DNA from: Lepus europaeus
Taxonomy: Eukaryota; Chordata; Mammalia; Lagomorpha; Leporidae
Length of the DNA stretch: 64,000 nt
Direction: 5' to 3'
NCBI RefSeq assembly: GCF_033115175.1
Contig: NC_084827.1
Location: 180,938,388-181,002,387 of the forward strand
A program made the translations under genes and the position numbers. Every line of letters begins with the position of its first letter. The first letter of the stretch is position 1. Of this stretch, positions 47,693 through 62,600 are shown piece after piece. Under the pieces are notes generated by a model. That model had not been told where the DNA came from and made no database searches. It saw only the letters and a program-made list of their open reading frames with translations.

Positions 47693-50600
47693 GGTGAATG
47701 CCGTGTCTGCAGTGTGAGAGCCTCAGACCCACAGTCAGGAAGGCAGAAAACCATGTACTTACGACACTTGTCCTTGATGGACTGGACCAGGGCGCATTGC
47801 TTTTGGGGGGGGAGAGAAAGAGAGTGTGAGGGGGGCAGACAAAGGCCCACAGGCAATGCCCCCCAACCCCCTGCAACTTACATCGATGGAGTCGCCTCTG
47901 TTGCCCTTGTGGCCCTGCGAAGAAGGAAGGAGAGGCTGAGAGCGGGGCACCCCGCTCAGTGCACCCACAGAATGCATCCGGGGCCCACAGAGCACGACTG
48001 GATGGCCTTGACTACCTAGAGTCTCTCCCTCTGAAGTTTACTTTAGAACTTGAAGAGGCAAAACAAAGAAGACTCAGAGCCAACGCGTTTCCCCTGGGAG
48101 GGAACTTGGCTTCGGAAACAGCTCCACACCCTGAACACCTGGAAGTCATTGCCCATCCACACACAGGAGCTGCCTGCCCTCCCCGGTCCACAGCCGTGCT
48201 CAAGGGAAGAGCTTCCGCCAGCCAGCGTGCCCTGACACGCCCTGCCCCACAGCAGGGACACCGGGACACCAGTGCCCCAGCTGGATTCTTCCCGCCTACA
48301 GCTCTCGGGACAGACCCCCAGCCGCCCTCAACCCATCAACCCAATTCCTCACTGCTGTCTTCTCGCAGCCCAGCGGACCAGCGTCCCAAAGGCCACTTTT
48401 CCCACACCGGCTTAGTGGCCCCCCGTGACACTTCCCTTGCCGAGAAAGCCGCCATCAGAGCGTCCTGTCTCGCCCTTTCTCTCACCATCTGGCCACACCT
48501 GTCTTTCGCCACCCCTCCCAGGAGGGACTGTCCAGTTACCGTCCCCCTTCCTCTGGGACCCACACCCATTTTTACACAGGGGGGTATTCAAACGGGGAAA
48601 CAAAGACATCACCAATAAAGAGAGGAGTGGTACAACAGCCCCCAGCAGCTGGAGAGGAGCGGGGTGGGTACTCACAGAGGGTCCTGGGTAGCCGGGGTCT
48701 CCCTTCTGCCCAACAGTCCCTGGAGGTCCTGAATTTCCCTAGAGGGGACGACAGAACAGGCACGGCTCGAGTGTGGCAGGAGACGGAACTGCCTCGGCTC
48801 CTGCAGCTGGGAGGGGTGGGGGGGCATCTGATCCGACGCCCCCCAGGACCGCGAGAAATCTCTCATTTGAAAGGAGCTTGAGCGCCTCCAAAATGGAGGA
48901 GTAGGGCAAAGGGATATTGACAAAGCTTACGTGAGGGCCATCGGCACAGCCGCGAGTATGTTCTGTGGCAGGTTAAGGCAAGAGCAACGCTTGCCCCAGA
49001 GCCAGCAGTAAACTTATCTGGGGATGTTGGGGAGAAATGGTACCCGACGAATGGGCTCACCGCTCCGTGTAGACCATCCAGTGTTTAGGACGCTACCTGA
49101 CCGCGCTCACTGATTGGGCCAGCTGCAACGCAGGGCTACACTTCAACTGTGTCTCTCACCACAGTGGAGCACAATTGGCAAACTCAAGACCCACTACAAT
49201 CTTAGGGGGATGACCAAACACCCACTGGAGAGCCATCCAGAACCAGCAGCAGCTTGGAGACGTGCAGGAGTCTCCCTGGCCAGGGCCGAGGAGCCCAGGG
49301 CCCAGGCCGGCTTGTCTGCCAGCCGGGACTCAGCCCACAGGGCACCTGCGTCTCAGCCCTGTTACAGCGGCAGGAGTGGAGCCCACTCTAAGGTGCCCAC
49401 GTCCCCCACTGGAGCGCCTGGGCTCTGTTCCTGGCTCTGGAACACTGACCCGGCTTCCTGCTAACACAGACCCTGGCAGGCAATGGGTGTTGGCGCAAGC
49501 AATGAGGTCCCTGCCACCGTGTGCGTAAAAGGTACCTAGAGAGCCAGAGGATGTGAGCACACGTTCTCCCTCCCTCTGTGTGTGTGTGTGTGTGTGAATC
49601 TGCACATTTGTCCAGGTGGACATGGCCAGTGAGGCTGCACAGCTGTTGGACCTCTCCCTCCTGCCTGGCGGCCTGGGGCTCCCTGGTGCTGGGCCGGGCA
49701 TGTGAGCTGCAGGCCAGTGGCCTGTGAGGTGCCAAGGACGGGGCTCTCAGTGTGACAGCCACCGTCTACACTCACATTCTGGGGGTTGGGATCCCCTATC
49801 ACCCTGAGTGACCGCTGGCCAGGTTGCAAGTAAGGAGGAGTCATTCCAAAGCCTCGGTGGCCAACCACACCACCTGCGCTGTCACCCCTGCCCACAGGCC
49901 AACTCACCCTCCGGCCTCTCACGCCTTTGGGTCCTGGTGCTCCGTCCGCCCCGGGCTCACCAGGGGTACCCTGGAAAGAGCCAAGAAGAACACGGTCACA
50001 CTGTGGAGCCGATGCTGGAGCCCCTAAAGCATGGAACGTGCTCTCCACGCCAGCCGAACGGTGCCCGTGACCTGCTGCCCCGTCCATGGTACAGCTGCGG
50101 CACCCAGCCGGCCGCGGGCGATGGTAACGCCATGCAGATGATAGCATTTCACTGCTTACAAATGACCCGCAGAGCGACGCCTCGTGACCTGAATCTCACA
50201 AACACCGTGACCCCCCGACACGGGAGGGGCCCCCGAGTGGGGCCGAGTGTTCCGGAGCAGCCCGGTCACTCAGTGGCTGATCCAAGGCTAGAGCCAAGAC
50301 TCTCCGCATTTCAGTTCAGGGACAAACAGGCCCCGGGAAGCAGTGGGGACGTTCACCACCGAGGGAATGTTGATTTACCTTCGGCCCTGGGTATCCGGGA
50401 AAACCTCGTTCTCCCTACAAAAGATAAGCACAGGACTCACAATTGAAATCATCTAAAACAACTGCTGCTGAAAGAAAGAAAGAATTTTCGATAGATTCAT
50501 CCAAAAAGATAATCACTCAAGCACAGTGAGCAAAGGCTTTTTTAGCAATGTACCGGGAAAGGCAGCCCGGGTGCCCTCGCGGGTACCTACTTTCTTGCCT

Positions 50601-53600
50601 CTGCGTCCCTCATTGCCAACTCCATCTCGCCCGTCGTCGCCCTACGAGTGGGGAAGAGACCACGACTGCAGGCTGCTGTGCGGGGCACACCACAGCCACC
50701 ACGCCCGCCACAGCCACCATGCCCACCACGGCCGCCACGGCCACCCTGCCGCTGCCCTGAGCGGGGGCCCTTGAGCCCTGGGCTGTTTCCAGACCAAGGC
50801 GCTGGGGCAGGAAAGCGTCCCGCTCCTGTGTCACCCTCCCAGGGTAACAGGACCCTGTCTGCAGGCACAGGACATACACTCCTCCAGCCACATGGGCTGG
50901 TGGACCCCAAGTACACCCGAGTGCTGACATCCTAAATAAGGACTGGAAACCGTGAACTTCCACACAGTGGTCAACGTAGGTTCCGAGACACAGCCGGGGG
51001 ACCTCAGCCCTCAATGGCCACCTGACGGCCACCGGGACCTCTGATGCTTCCCCGAAACAAGAACACGGAGCTCAATCCCCGCCCCCCCACGCCGGCCCTC
51101 CTGCCTCTTACGTGCCCCGCTCTCACTCCCTGCCCCACCCCTCCCTGCCGACCAGCTCTGTCCCTGTCACTCTCCCACGCGCAGCATTCAGAACAGGACC
51201 CTGTGGATTATGTCAGAGGAACTGCGGGACACACACATTACAAGCTCTAAAACACGCAGGGAAATCACCCGTGGTTGACAAGTCTCCAGGGGACAGGACA
51301 ATGCCCAGTCCGACACAGACCCGCTTGTTCCACAGTTACTGGGGGGAGCGATTGCAGTGGCTCTACGTAAATCTTTTTGAACGTGAGCTGCTGGGGGAGA
51401 ATTGCTCTTCCTAGGATGCCGCCTTTGCTGTGCAGTCGGTGGGGGGGGGGGGACTCAGCGAGTCCAAAGCCCCTCTGACTTCAGAGCACCTGCAGGACAC
51501 ACTGTGCGGGGGCTCCGAGCTTCAGGCACCACCGCATTCACTCAGCAGGGACAAAACGTCTGTACCCACACCCCCATTCTCACCACCGAGGAAAAAAACT
51601 CATTTTGAAACTGATTGACTGTTTGCAAGCCACAGACTTAGAGTTTGGCATCGGATCCCAAGGATGCAAGAGCTACGCTCAACCATGTGCACCTGGAGCC
51701 GACCCCCAGCTTCCTGCACTGCCCAGCAGGGTCAGCGACCCCCACCCGAGCGACTGGGACTGCTCACCGTCTCCCCACGAGGGCCACGGCTGCCGACGCC
51801 TCCTTTTGGTCCCGGCTCTCCAGGCTCACCCTAGACAGAGAACACGGCTCAGAGGTGCGCCCAGCCCGGGCCCAGCCCCGTCCTGGGGGACTCCCAGGGG
51901 TTGGGGGAGTACTGCTGCCAGCTGCTTGCTTCAGTTTTTAGGGTTTGATGAAATGACTGTTAACTGCAGGAAGCAGGCACATAAAAACAAATACTGCATA
52001 TTCTCACTCAATGCCGCTAAGAGATGTCTGACCTCGTAGCAGCCGAGAGTGGGAGAGGGTGACCAGGGGCTGGGAGTAGAGGGAAGACAGGGTGCTTGGA
52101 TAACAGGTGCTGAAAGACAGTCAGCCAGGAGGCCCAGAGAACAGCTGGACAGGAGGAGGAGAGTACAGGACAGGAGGGGCAGAGTACAGTCAGACAGGAG
52201 GGGTGGAGTAAGTACAGCTGGACAGGAGGGATGGAGTACAGCTGGATAGGAGGACCATAGAACAGTCGGATGGGAGGGGCAGAGTACAGCTGGACAGGAG
52301 GAGGAGAGTACAGGACAGGAGGGGCGGAGTACAGCCAGACAGGAGGGGTGGAGTACAGCCAGACAGGAGGACTATAGAACAGTTGGACAGGAGGGGCAGA
52401 GTACAGCCAGACAGGAGGACCATAGAACAGTCGGACAGGAGGGGCAGAGTACAGTCAGACAGGAGGGGCGGAGAACAGTCAGACAGGAGGGGTGGAGTAC
52501 AGCTGGACAGGAGGGGGAGAGTACAGGACAGGAGGGGCAGAGTACAGTCAGACAGGAGGGGCGGAGTAAGTACAGCTGGACAGGAGGGGGAGAGTACAGT
52601 CAGACAGGAGGGGTGGAGTACAGTCGGACAGGAGGGGTGGAGTAAGTACAGCTGGACAGGAGGGGCGGAGTACAGCCAGACAGGAGGACCATAGAACAGT
52701 CGGACAGGAGGGGCAGAGTACAGCTGGAGAGGGGGGTCAGAATACAGCCGGACAAGAGGGGCAGAGTAAGTGCAGCCGGACAGGAGGGATGGAGTACAGG
52801 ACAGGAGGGGCAGAGTACAGTCAGTCAGGAGGACCAGAGAACAGTCAGACAGCAGGAAGAGTACAGCAGGACAAGAGGAACAGAGTACAGTCAGAAAGGA
52901 GGGGCAAAGTACAGTCAGACAGGAGGCATGGGGTGCAGCCAGAGAGGAGGAATGGAGTACAGTGGGACAGGAGGAGCCATGTACAGTTTGACAGAAGGAT
53001 AAAAGTACAGCCAGACAGGAGGGATGGAGTACAGGACAGGAGGGGCAGAGTACAGTCAGACAGGAGGACCATAGAACAGCTGGACAGGAGGGGCAGAGTA
53101 CAGCTGGAGAGGGGGGTCAGAATACAGCTGGACAAGAGGGGCAGAGTAAGTGCAGCCAAACAGGAGGGATGGAGTACAGTCAGAGAGGAGAGGCGGAGTA
53201 CAGGACAGGAGGGGCAGAGTACAGTTGGACAGAAGAGGCGGAGTACAGGACAGGAGGGGCAGAGTACAGCCAGACAGGAGGACCAGAGAACAGCCAGACA
53301 GGAGGAAGAGTACAGCAGGACAAGAGGAACAGAGTACAGTCAGAAAGGAGGGGCGAGTACAGTCAGACAGGAGGCATGGGGTGCAGCCGGACAGGAGGAA
53401 TGGAGTACAGTGGGACAGGAAGAGCCATGTACAGTTGGACAGAAGGATAAAAGTACAGCCAGACAGGAGGAATGGAGTACAGTGGGACAGGAGGAGCCGT
53501 ATACAGCTGAACAGAAGGATAAAGGTACAGCCAGACAGAAGGTGTCCGTCATGACGTTCCCCAGTGCAGGGGGCAGCTACAATCACATCAATTTATGACA

Positions 53601-56600
53601 CGTCTCTCAAAATAACTAGAAGAGAGAAGCACAAATATTCCCAAGACAAAGCAGTACAATCGCCAGGGCCTGGTGACACGCTGTGCACGCCTGTGGGAAT
53701 ACCCCAGGACAGCCCATGAAGGCGCACAATGACGACGTTGAAACTAACAGCCAAAGGCCACATGCACGTGTGGACTCCTGGAAAAGCACTGGCACAGGCT
53801 GACGGGAAGAGGGAGAGAGAGCAGAGACAGGGTGGCAGAGAGCCGTGCCACGTTGACTTCAGCCACGAAACCCAGCAGACCACAGAGGACTCGTGTGGAC
53901 ACAGGCCTTCACTGATGGTTATGATCAACCGGACTCTCAAGATGGACAGAAGCAAGTTCTCAGGGAGCCTTCGTGTCACAGACTTGCTGTTGGCCCATCG
54001 AAGGACACTGGTCCCATGGATGCTCCCAGCTGGCTGGCAGAGCCGGGGTGTACACACTGCCCGTGTCCGCAGCGTGGAACACGAGGGCCCAGCGCAGGCT
54101 CACAGTCAGCACCCACCAAAGCCAGGACAGACGGGGTGGCCCCAGCTGATGACAACTTCTGGGTGGGAGGAGACCAGCTCCAGGAGTGCAGACGGCGGCA
54201 GTGACAATGGTGGACGGAGGGTGGCCACAGAGCCCCTCCACCCAGGGGAGACCAGAGTGGGAATGAGTAGTGGTGGGCGGCAGGGAGGTGCAAACTCAGC
54301 CGGTGGACGGATGGACAGACAGACAGCACAGGAGAGGGAGCAAGCAGGGTGGGGTCCCCATCCCGGGAAATGTCTGCTTCCTCCCCACAAACCTTTCTCC
54401 CCAGGGGCCCAATCCTGCCGCGTTCTCCCGGAGGCCCGGCAGTCCCTCCGCTTCCCTGGAGCACAAGAAAGGATCATCAGGAAGTGTCCCGCTGGCCGCC
54501 CAGAAGGGCCTCCCGCCACGTGGAGCTCGGAGCCCGCCCAGGGCAGGGGACCTGTGCCGCCCGCCGAGCCCAGCTCTCAGGCGTGTGCACACGGCGCTGG
54601 GGCCTGCCACACGCAAACACGCATCGTCGGGGCTGGGACGGGTGTGGCATCTGCCATCAGGCTCTGTGTTGTGGCTCCCGTGGCCTCCCGTGGATCGCCT
54701 GACCCGGAGCCCGGCTCTGGGGGCCGAGGGGGAAACGCCGTGCAGAGCACGTACAGCTCCAGCCCAGGGCTTCAGCCCGAGGGGCCGTCCTCGCTTTGCC
54801 TGCCACCCAGGGGCTTTGCACACAGAGGAGCCGTGCCCGGAACTCTAGGAAGTGGGGTCTCTCTTGCTGTGAGGATGGAGGGTGCACCCGGGGGCAGTGT
54901 TATCAAAAAGCAGGGTTGAAGGGCTGCTGGGTCGGCCCTGGACCCCTCTGCCTGCCCGGGCAATGCAGCGCCACCTCGCTACATGCAGGGGGTCCCCGTG
55001 AGACACACTTACCCTAGGTCCTGGAATGCCTTGCTCACCGATCAGGCCTGGAGGCCCTGTGGGACCAGGTGGGCCCTGGGGAGGGAAGCAGCCACCGTCA
55101 GTGTCTACCAGGAGCCTCTGAGTGGCATCTGTTCATGACAGCCCCCGTACCCACTCCCTGCTAGATCGAGCTACATCTGTGCAGTGGGACAGGCCCCAGC
55201 CATGGCAAGGAGCGAAATCCTCACACACGCTACAACACAACCCCGGGAACCCGGAAGGCTGCCCATCTCACTGGTCTGTCCACGTGCAATGTCCAGAACA
55301 GGCAGATCCATAGACCCAGAGAGGAGAGGGGCGGTGGCCAAGGGCTCGGGGTGCGGGGTGATGAGGACCAACTGTGCAATGGGTGCAGGGCATCCCTTGG
55401 GGCTGGGAAAACGTCCCCAGGTGAGATGAGGGAGGGCTACACGCCAAGAACACACCATGGGCCACTTTCAAATGACTAGTTTAACACCACCTAGTTTGAC
55501 ACCTGGCGAGTGTCCCCACGGATGTCCCTAGGCACAGGACCACAGAGCGGGCACTGACCTGTGCACCTCTGGTGCCCTGCTCTCCCGCGAAGCCCGGCTG
55601 GCCGGGGCCACCCCTGTTGCCCTGGGAGACACAGAAGACGGGGAGGAGTCAGCATGATTGACAGTGATGGCAGCTCCCGTTCCACCTTCATTTCTGAACC
55701 AGGGGACACACAGCCCTCCCCGGGGTTCCAGATGATGCCGGGGCCACCCACAGGGCGAGACGCTGGGCGCTCAGAGCAATCGTCTCTGGTGCTCTCTGCT
55801 TTCAACCTCAGGTCTCAGCTTTGTGACACGAGGATGGTTTGCACCTGTCTTGCAAAGGTGAGAGAACTGACTCCCCACAGAGCTGTGGCCGGCTGATGGC
55901 CAGAGCAGGGGCAGGAGAGGCCGGGGTGTGGCCAGGCCGCCCTGTCCTCAGACGTTTCCCCTGCCTCTCGCCCCGTGTCCCCCTGGGGACCACTCCACAA
56001 GTCACTGTGGAAGTGGTGCATGGAGATGCTAGAAGAGACGGCAGCCATGGCCAGAGCTACGGAAGCTGCGCCAGCCCCGGGAGGCAGGGAGGATGCTCCC
56101 GTGCTCGGCTGGACTGCACGTGGGCCCCATGATGGACCGTCTCCCAGCGGCACTAGCTGAGCCACTGATGAGGACAAAACAGAGGCACCAGCCTCACCGC
56201 TCACCTTAGCTCCTGCAGGTCCCCTCCGGCCAAGGCCACCCTGTGGAGGAAGAAGTCACAGGGGCAGTGAGGGGGGGCCCGGGGACGCCGGGCATGGAGC
56301 CAGGGGCTCCCTGGGACTTAGCCTGTGTGTTCACCCATGGCCGGCACCCCTGCTGCCACAGACCAGAGGCGCGCCTCGTGGTACCCGCCACATCCGGGAG
56401 AAGTCTGCCTCCACACGGCCTCTGTCAGGCACCCAAGTGGACGTGCCAAGAACCCCCCAGCTCTGCCAAGCAAAGTAATGGCTTCTGGCTGCACAGCCCG
56501 GCCAAGCACGGATGAGGCATGAGACGGGCATGGTGGCCTGCTTCCCTGCCGTCATCCACGCTGCAGTGGGCTGTCGTGGAATGCGTCAGTTAGAGTGGGA

Positions 56601-59600
56601 GTCCCCGATCTTCCCGGCCACACCCAACACACACGCAGCGAAGCCAAGTGTCCCGAGCGCACACACGTGAACCTGAAACATTGGGAACTCATTCCTCTCA
56701 CAGCTTGGCAAGTCTTCCTGGATACGCCGTGGGGGAGCCACGGCCCAGGTAACCCTGATTCCTGCCTCCTGGGTGTCCTCCGCGGTGGGCTTGCGTGAAC
56801 TCCTGAATTATGCACTCAGGGTTAAGGGCGCGTATTTCGGGAACCGCCCTGTGCCGTATCTGCTTAATGCACCTAGGAACCACTTTGTCCACGCCCAGGG
56901 CACCAGCCCAGGGATCTCTGGGTGACCGTTCCGTCCTCGCTCAGGGCAGTGCCAGGCCTTTCATGGGAGACCCCGACCCCGTACCACAGATGATGGCTAT
57001 GGGCAGTGTGGGGTGGGTGGGGGACCCTCTCCTCCACGACAAAGCCTGAGGGAGGGGCAGGAGGCCCCATGGCCAAGCAGAGGACTGAGTCCACGAGAGC
57101 CCCAGACCACAACGAAATCCAAACGCGCCTGGATAAAACGAACTCCACGTCCCACGGACTCCCCAGTCATTTCACGAAGCCAGCGTGGCTCGTTCCGCCC
57201 GGAGACCAGGTTGTAACGGCTCATCCAGGAGCTCGTGTTCCACTAAAGCACATTAGCCCCCAGGCGCTCGGACCTCTCACGACAACGGTTTCAAATGTGT
57301 TTTCTCTAACAGCACCAGGAAGGCTGCCGGCGAAGGTTGGATTCCAGCGGCGCCATTCCTTCCGGGAAGCCCAGCACCTCCCTGCGCCCCCCACCCCCCA
57401 TCATCCAGGCGCCGCCGCCGAGGCCCCTGGTCCCAGCTGCCCCGCCCAGCAGGCAGCCTGAGCAGAGACCTGGCCCAGGCACCCAGCAGCATCCAGAACT
57501 TTCCCCGAGGACTGGCCAGTTCCCCACACAGGGACCCTCCAGCTCCAGGGCCCTGCTCTGGGGGCACCCGGGCAGCTCTCACGTGGCTTCATGCAGGTCA
57601 TCTAAATCACCCTGGATTCAACCTTTCTCCCCCAGGACTGACGTATTCGGCAAGCAGAGGGCTCTTCTGCCCAGACCTTCCTGAACTATCTCCAAAGAGC
57701 AGCTGCAAGATGCAACACAGGAGCCAGCGCTGTGGCATAGTGGTAAAGCCAACGCCTGCAGTGCCGGCATTCCATATGGGCACTGGTTCAAGTCCTGGCT
57801 GCTCCACTTCCGATCTAGCTCCCTGCTATGGCCTGGGAAAGCAGTAGAAATGGCCCAAGTGCCTGGGCCCCTGCACCTGCATGGGAGACCAGGAAGAATC
57901 TCCTGGCTCCTGGCTTCAGATCGGCCCAGCCCTGGCCACTGTGGCCATTTGAGGAGTGAACCAGCGGGTAGAAGACCTCTCTCTCTCTCTGTGTGTCTCT
58001 CACTTTCTCTCTCTCTTTCTGTCCCTGTAACTCTGCCTTTAAAATAAATAAATAAATAAATCTTCAAAAAAAAAAGATGCGATACATTAGAAAAAATTTA
58101 GTCTAGTTCCATTGTTTCCATAGCAGCAACACATACCGAAAAATAATGAAAACAACAAACGTACAACCCCTTCCACTCTCCTGCCTCTATTTCTCCCACT
58201 CCCCCGGGATCGATATTTCTATTTGGATTGTTTAATATTTAGTGAGATAAAACTTGGCCAGATTCAAAAGCACTGAAGGTATCACCCTTAACAGCATCTT
58301 TTGGATGTTTTCCTGCAGGGGACAGAAACAGGGGTGGGGGAAAGAGAAGGGATGGAGCACAGAATAGTTTTAGGGAGGAAAATTTTCTGTAAGCAGCAGG
58401 ACTTGGGTAACTATCCAAATCTTTCCAGTCCGCCTCTCCTGCCTGGCCGCCTTCCACCAAGAGAGGGTGCCGAGCACGGGCCCTCCCCACGCACCTGCCC
58501 CGAACTCTTGGACCTAGCAGCCCGCAGAACCACAACCCAGCCAAATTTCTGGTCACTACAAACCCCCAGCCTGCACCGCTGTCACCACAACATGCAATGG
58601 ACCAAGACAAGGAAGGGGTTTTAAGAGCCCTTTGGATTCCCCAACTAAAGCGTTGTGGGCTGAAAGCAAAGATCCTGGGGCGCTCGCCCAGTGCCCCCCC
58701 ACCGAAGAGCCCCCTGCAGAGCCCCCCAGGGCCCGGAGGACACTCACATCCTTCCCAATTTCTCCAGGACTTCCGGAAACGCCATCTCTCCCGGGGAGAC
58801 CCTGGTGCAGGAGAGAAAAGCGGCATGAGCCTCTCATCGGCAGTGGCCATCACGTCCCACACTCTGCACGAGACACGGGACGAAGCGGCCCAGCTGCAGA
58901 GGGACGGCACTGGCAGGAGGGCTGGGCCCGTGGTGCCGCCACCACCGCAAGCCGCCAGGGCAGCGAGCACGTTCCCGAAACACCTAAGGGACGCAAACTC
59001 TGCCCCTGGCTGCGGGTGAGCCGACGTCAATGTCGTCCCTGTGACCCTCAGCCCAGAGAGGGGCTAGGAACACGGAGCACTTACCATGGGGCCAAGGTCA
59101 CCTGTCTCTCCTTTGGGTCCTCTCTGCTGGCTGTCCTGTCCCGAGTCACCCTGGAACACCAAGGATAGGGGGTGAGCCACAAGGGGGGTAGTGCATCTTA
59201 AAGCAACACCCACCCTAAGACCCTCCCCGCCCCCCACGGCCCCGGCCCCAGCCCCGGCACAGGCCCAACTCACCGGGTCCCCGCGGATGCCGACGTCGCC
59301 CCGTTCTCCCTTGTCACCTTTCGGCCCTTTATCCCCCTAGGTGAAAACACAAGCGGAAGCTAAAACTCAGGTGCTTCCGCATCTCCCGGTGAGTCCCACC
59401 GTGCGTATCTGAGGTTCACAGCAGGACAGCACACAGCAACAGCAGGCTGACTCGCACATCATCTCACGGGGTTGTCCCACTTCTGTGGCACGAGCGGCTG
59501 AAACCCACTTACTAAGCCCAGATCCGTCACACACACAATTGCGCTGACTGCACTCCTCGTGCTGTTCGTCGGTTTTTCAATCTTCTGAAAACCGGTCTTC

Positions 59601-62600
59601 AATTCGCACATCTCACGCAGAACAGCGTTCACCATCCACTCATTCACCAGGGCACAGTCCCTTCCAGGGGTCCCCGCTCCACTCGGCCAATCCCTGAGTG
59701 CGTATGGAGCACCGCTCTGAGCCACCCCCTGTACTCAGCTCTCACCCTCGCAACCTGCTCTCCTATGTCCTGTGTCTGCCCAGGACACCACAGACACAGC
59801 ACCAGGGGTGCTCAGGAGGGCTACTTGGAGGAGGTGGGCTTAGAACACACCAGTAGGGGCCGGCATTGTGGTGCCGGAGGTTAAGCCTGTGGCACCAGCA
59901 TCCAACATGAGCACCAGTTTGAGTCCTGGCTGCTCCACTCCCAATCCAGCTCCCTGCGAATGCACCTGGGAAAGCAGAGGAAGATGGCCCAGGTGCTTGG
60001 GCCCCTGCACCCATGCGGGAGATCTGGATGGAGTTCCAGGCTGCCAGCTTCGGCCTCGTCCAATCCTGGCCATTGCAGCCATTTGGGGAGTGACCCAGCA
60101 GATAGAAGATCTCCCCCTCTCCCTCCCTTCCCTCTCCCTCTTTGTAACTCTGCCTTTCAAATAAATAATTACATCTTCACACACACACACACACACACAG
60201 TGAAGGAAGCAGCCGTGCCCATGGAGACGTCAGCAGTTGGCACCCTTGCGGCCGGAGCGGCGCCCTGGACGTCCACTCACCCTTCTCCCGGGACTCCCTT
60301 TTTCTCCCGACGTCCCGGGCAGCCCTTTGTCTCCCTGCCAAAGACAAGGAGCACAGGTCAGGCCCGGCACCGGCTCTGCGGCAGCCGAGCTGTCAGTCCC
60401 GGGGCTCCGCGGGGCCCCGGCAGCCGAGGGCCCAGAGGGAATCACTTACTTCTTCACCGTCCAGCCCGTCCAGCCCGATCTCGCCCAGCTCACCCTGAGG
60501 GGAACAGCACAGACACGTGAGTCCACACCCTGCGGTGGCAGACGGGAGAGCTGAAAACTATGGGTCAGGCACCCCAAAGAAACAAAAGCAGGCTTACCTT
60601 CTCCCCAGGGAATCCTCGGGAGCCCTGGAAGGCAAGGGGGCAAGGGGACGGTGAATTAGCACCCCCTACGTGGCTGGTCCCTGGGCAGGAGGATCCGCGG
60701 CGCTCCCATTCCCACCCACGCGAGTGTTACTGCATTCGGAAATTCAGGAGCAGAGACTGGTTCCTTTGTCTTCCCCCAGCGTCCTCTGGGGCACTGCAAA
60801 GCTACTTTCTGCGGCTCAGTGGGTAAAGCCACCACCTGCAGTGCCTGCATCCCATATGGGCGCCAGTTCAAGTCCCAGCTGTCCACTTCCCATCCAGCTC
60901 TCTGCTATAGCCTGGGAAAGCAGTGGAAGATGGCCGAAGTCCTTGGGCCCCTGTACCCACATGGGAGACCTGGAGGAAGTTCCTGGCTCCTGGCTCTGGG
61001 TTGGCACAGCTCCAGTCGTCGGGGCCATTTGGGGAGTGAGCCAGTAGGGTGGAAGACCTCTCTCTGTCTGTAAGTCTGCCTTTCAAACAAACCTTTAAAA
61101 ATGATGGAGGCTGTGTTCCCACAGGAACCTATCCCTCCACGCTCGGGCCCCTTCCAGCCTGGCCTTGCCCAACACTGCCGGGAAGAGGTCACTGCTGACC
61201 ATGATCAGCAAAAGTGAGCGGAGCGGCCCTTCTCCGCCTGGGAGCACTTGGAGAAACTGGGTCTCCGGCCTGCACGCTGAGCCAGCCCCTCCCGCAGGGA
61301 CCCAGGGAGGGCCCATCCCCCACACCGCACCTTCACGCCTCGCTGGCCGGGGCAGCCCTGGAATCCTTGTGTGCCGTTCACACCGGGCGGACCACGCTCA
61401 CCCTGTGGTGGGAGAGAAAGGCATTGCACGCTGGCACTCCCAGTCCCCGTCCCCGCGTCCTCACGGGGTCTGTGTCATTAAACAGAGCCCCTCAGCGCCC
61501 CTGAACCTGCAGGTCCCAGAGGGCACAGAGCCGTGGGGGTCACAGCACAGAGGGCAGCCAGTGGACCCTGGGGAGACTCTGCTGGCCTGGCTGCACCCCA
61601 GCACAGCCGTGGCTCCCAGCTGTCCAGCAGAGCCAGGTCCAGCCCTGCCCCCCAACCCCCAGCAGGGGCCCCACCACTCCTATCCCAGGCTGAGACCTTG
61701 CTCTGGCACCTCAACGCCTGGCCACGCGGCATCTGGCCCAGGCTCTGCTCCCAATGGCCCTGCTGCCGGCTCATCCCCAGCCCCTTAACTCGACCTCTTG
61801 GATGCTGATGCCCGGGTCAGCCACACCCCCAGGCGGCCACCCTGACGGGTAGCCCTGCAGCCCTGGTTAGGTTTGCTAGCCCCCGCCCCAGCTCACTTCC
61901 ACATCAGCCTGCATCTTAGTCTTGTTTGTGGACGCCGGCGATGGGGTGTGGATGCCGGCTATGGAGCTCCCTGTCTTGGCCCGTCTGACCCCTCCCTCTG
62001 AGAGAGCCAGCACAGCCCGCACTTGTCGCTCTCAGGTTACCTGGCTGTCACGGCAGGGTAGAAAGCCGAGGAAAGTCGCTAAGGAAATTGGAAGTTTCCT
62101 CCCAATGGGAAGGGCATCTGGCAACAGGACAGCTTGCGAACTCCACATTTCCCCCCCAGCACACGGGGAAAAGATGTAAGGAATAAGATTGATTTGCACT
62201 TACAGGTCCACCCTCGTCGCCAGGATAGCCTCGGTAGCCATCTTCCCCAGAAATGCCCTGAACAAAGGAAGCAGGTGCGTCTGTCAGAGCCCGCAGCGCC
62301 CTGCGTGCCGCCTGCGGCAGCCCCGCAAGCCCCTCCACGCGGCCATGGGAAAACCCCGCCCCGCTTCGGCTGCTGCCTAGGACCTGACGGGTCCCAGGGG
62401 TTCCCTGCTGGCTCCCGCTGTGCGGAGAAAGGCTGCCGGTTCCTACCACGTTAGGGGCAAAGCGGCACGCCCGGCCGCACATCAGTGATGCCCCTGGTTC
62501 TCACGCTCTTTGATGAAGCCAAGAACCAACGTGCTGAAGAGTAGCTTCCTTCACCCGTGGGAGGAGGAACCAGGGCAGACGCGGGACCTCCCTGGGCCGT

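Larger units (their letters stand above)
54456..56204 (-). other. Introns among three helix exons
   Basis: Introns 54456-55012, 55076-55558 and 55622-56204. All are GC-rich and unique, with no repeat family recognised. Confidence 0.75.

Noticed and set aside
52789..53598. 269-aa repetitive frame ([12 protein letters not shown] type)
   Set aside because: Translation of the 24-bp intronic minisatellite. The period is a multiple of 3, so it stays open.
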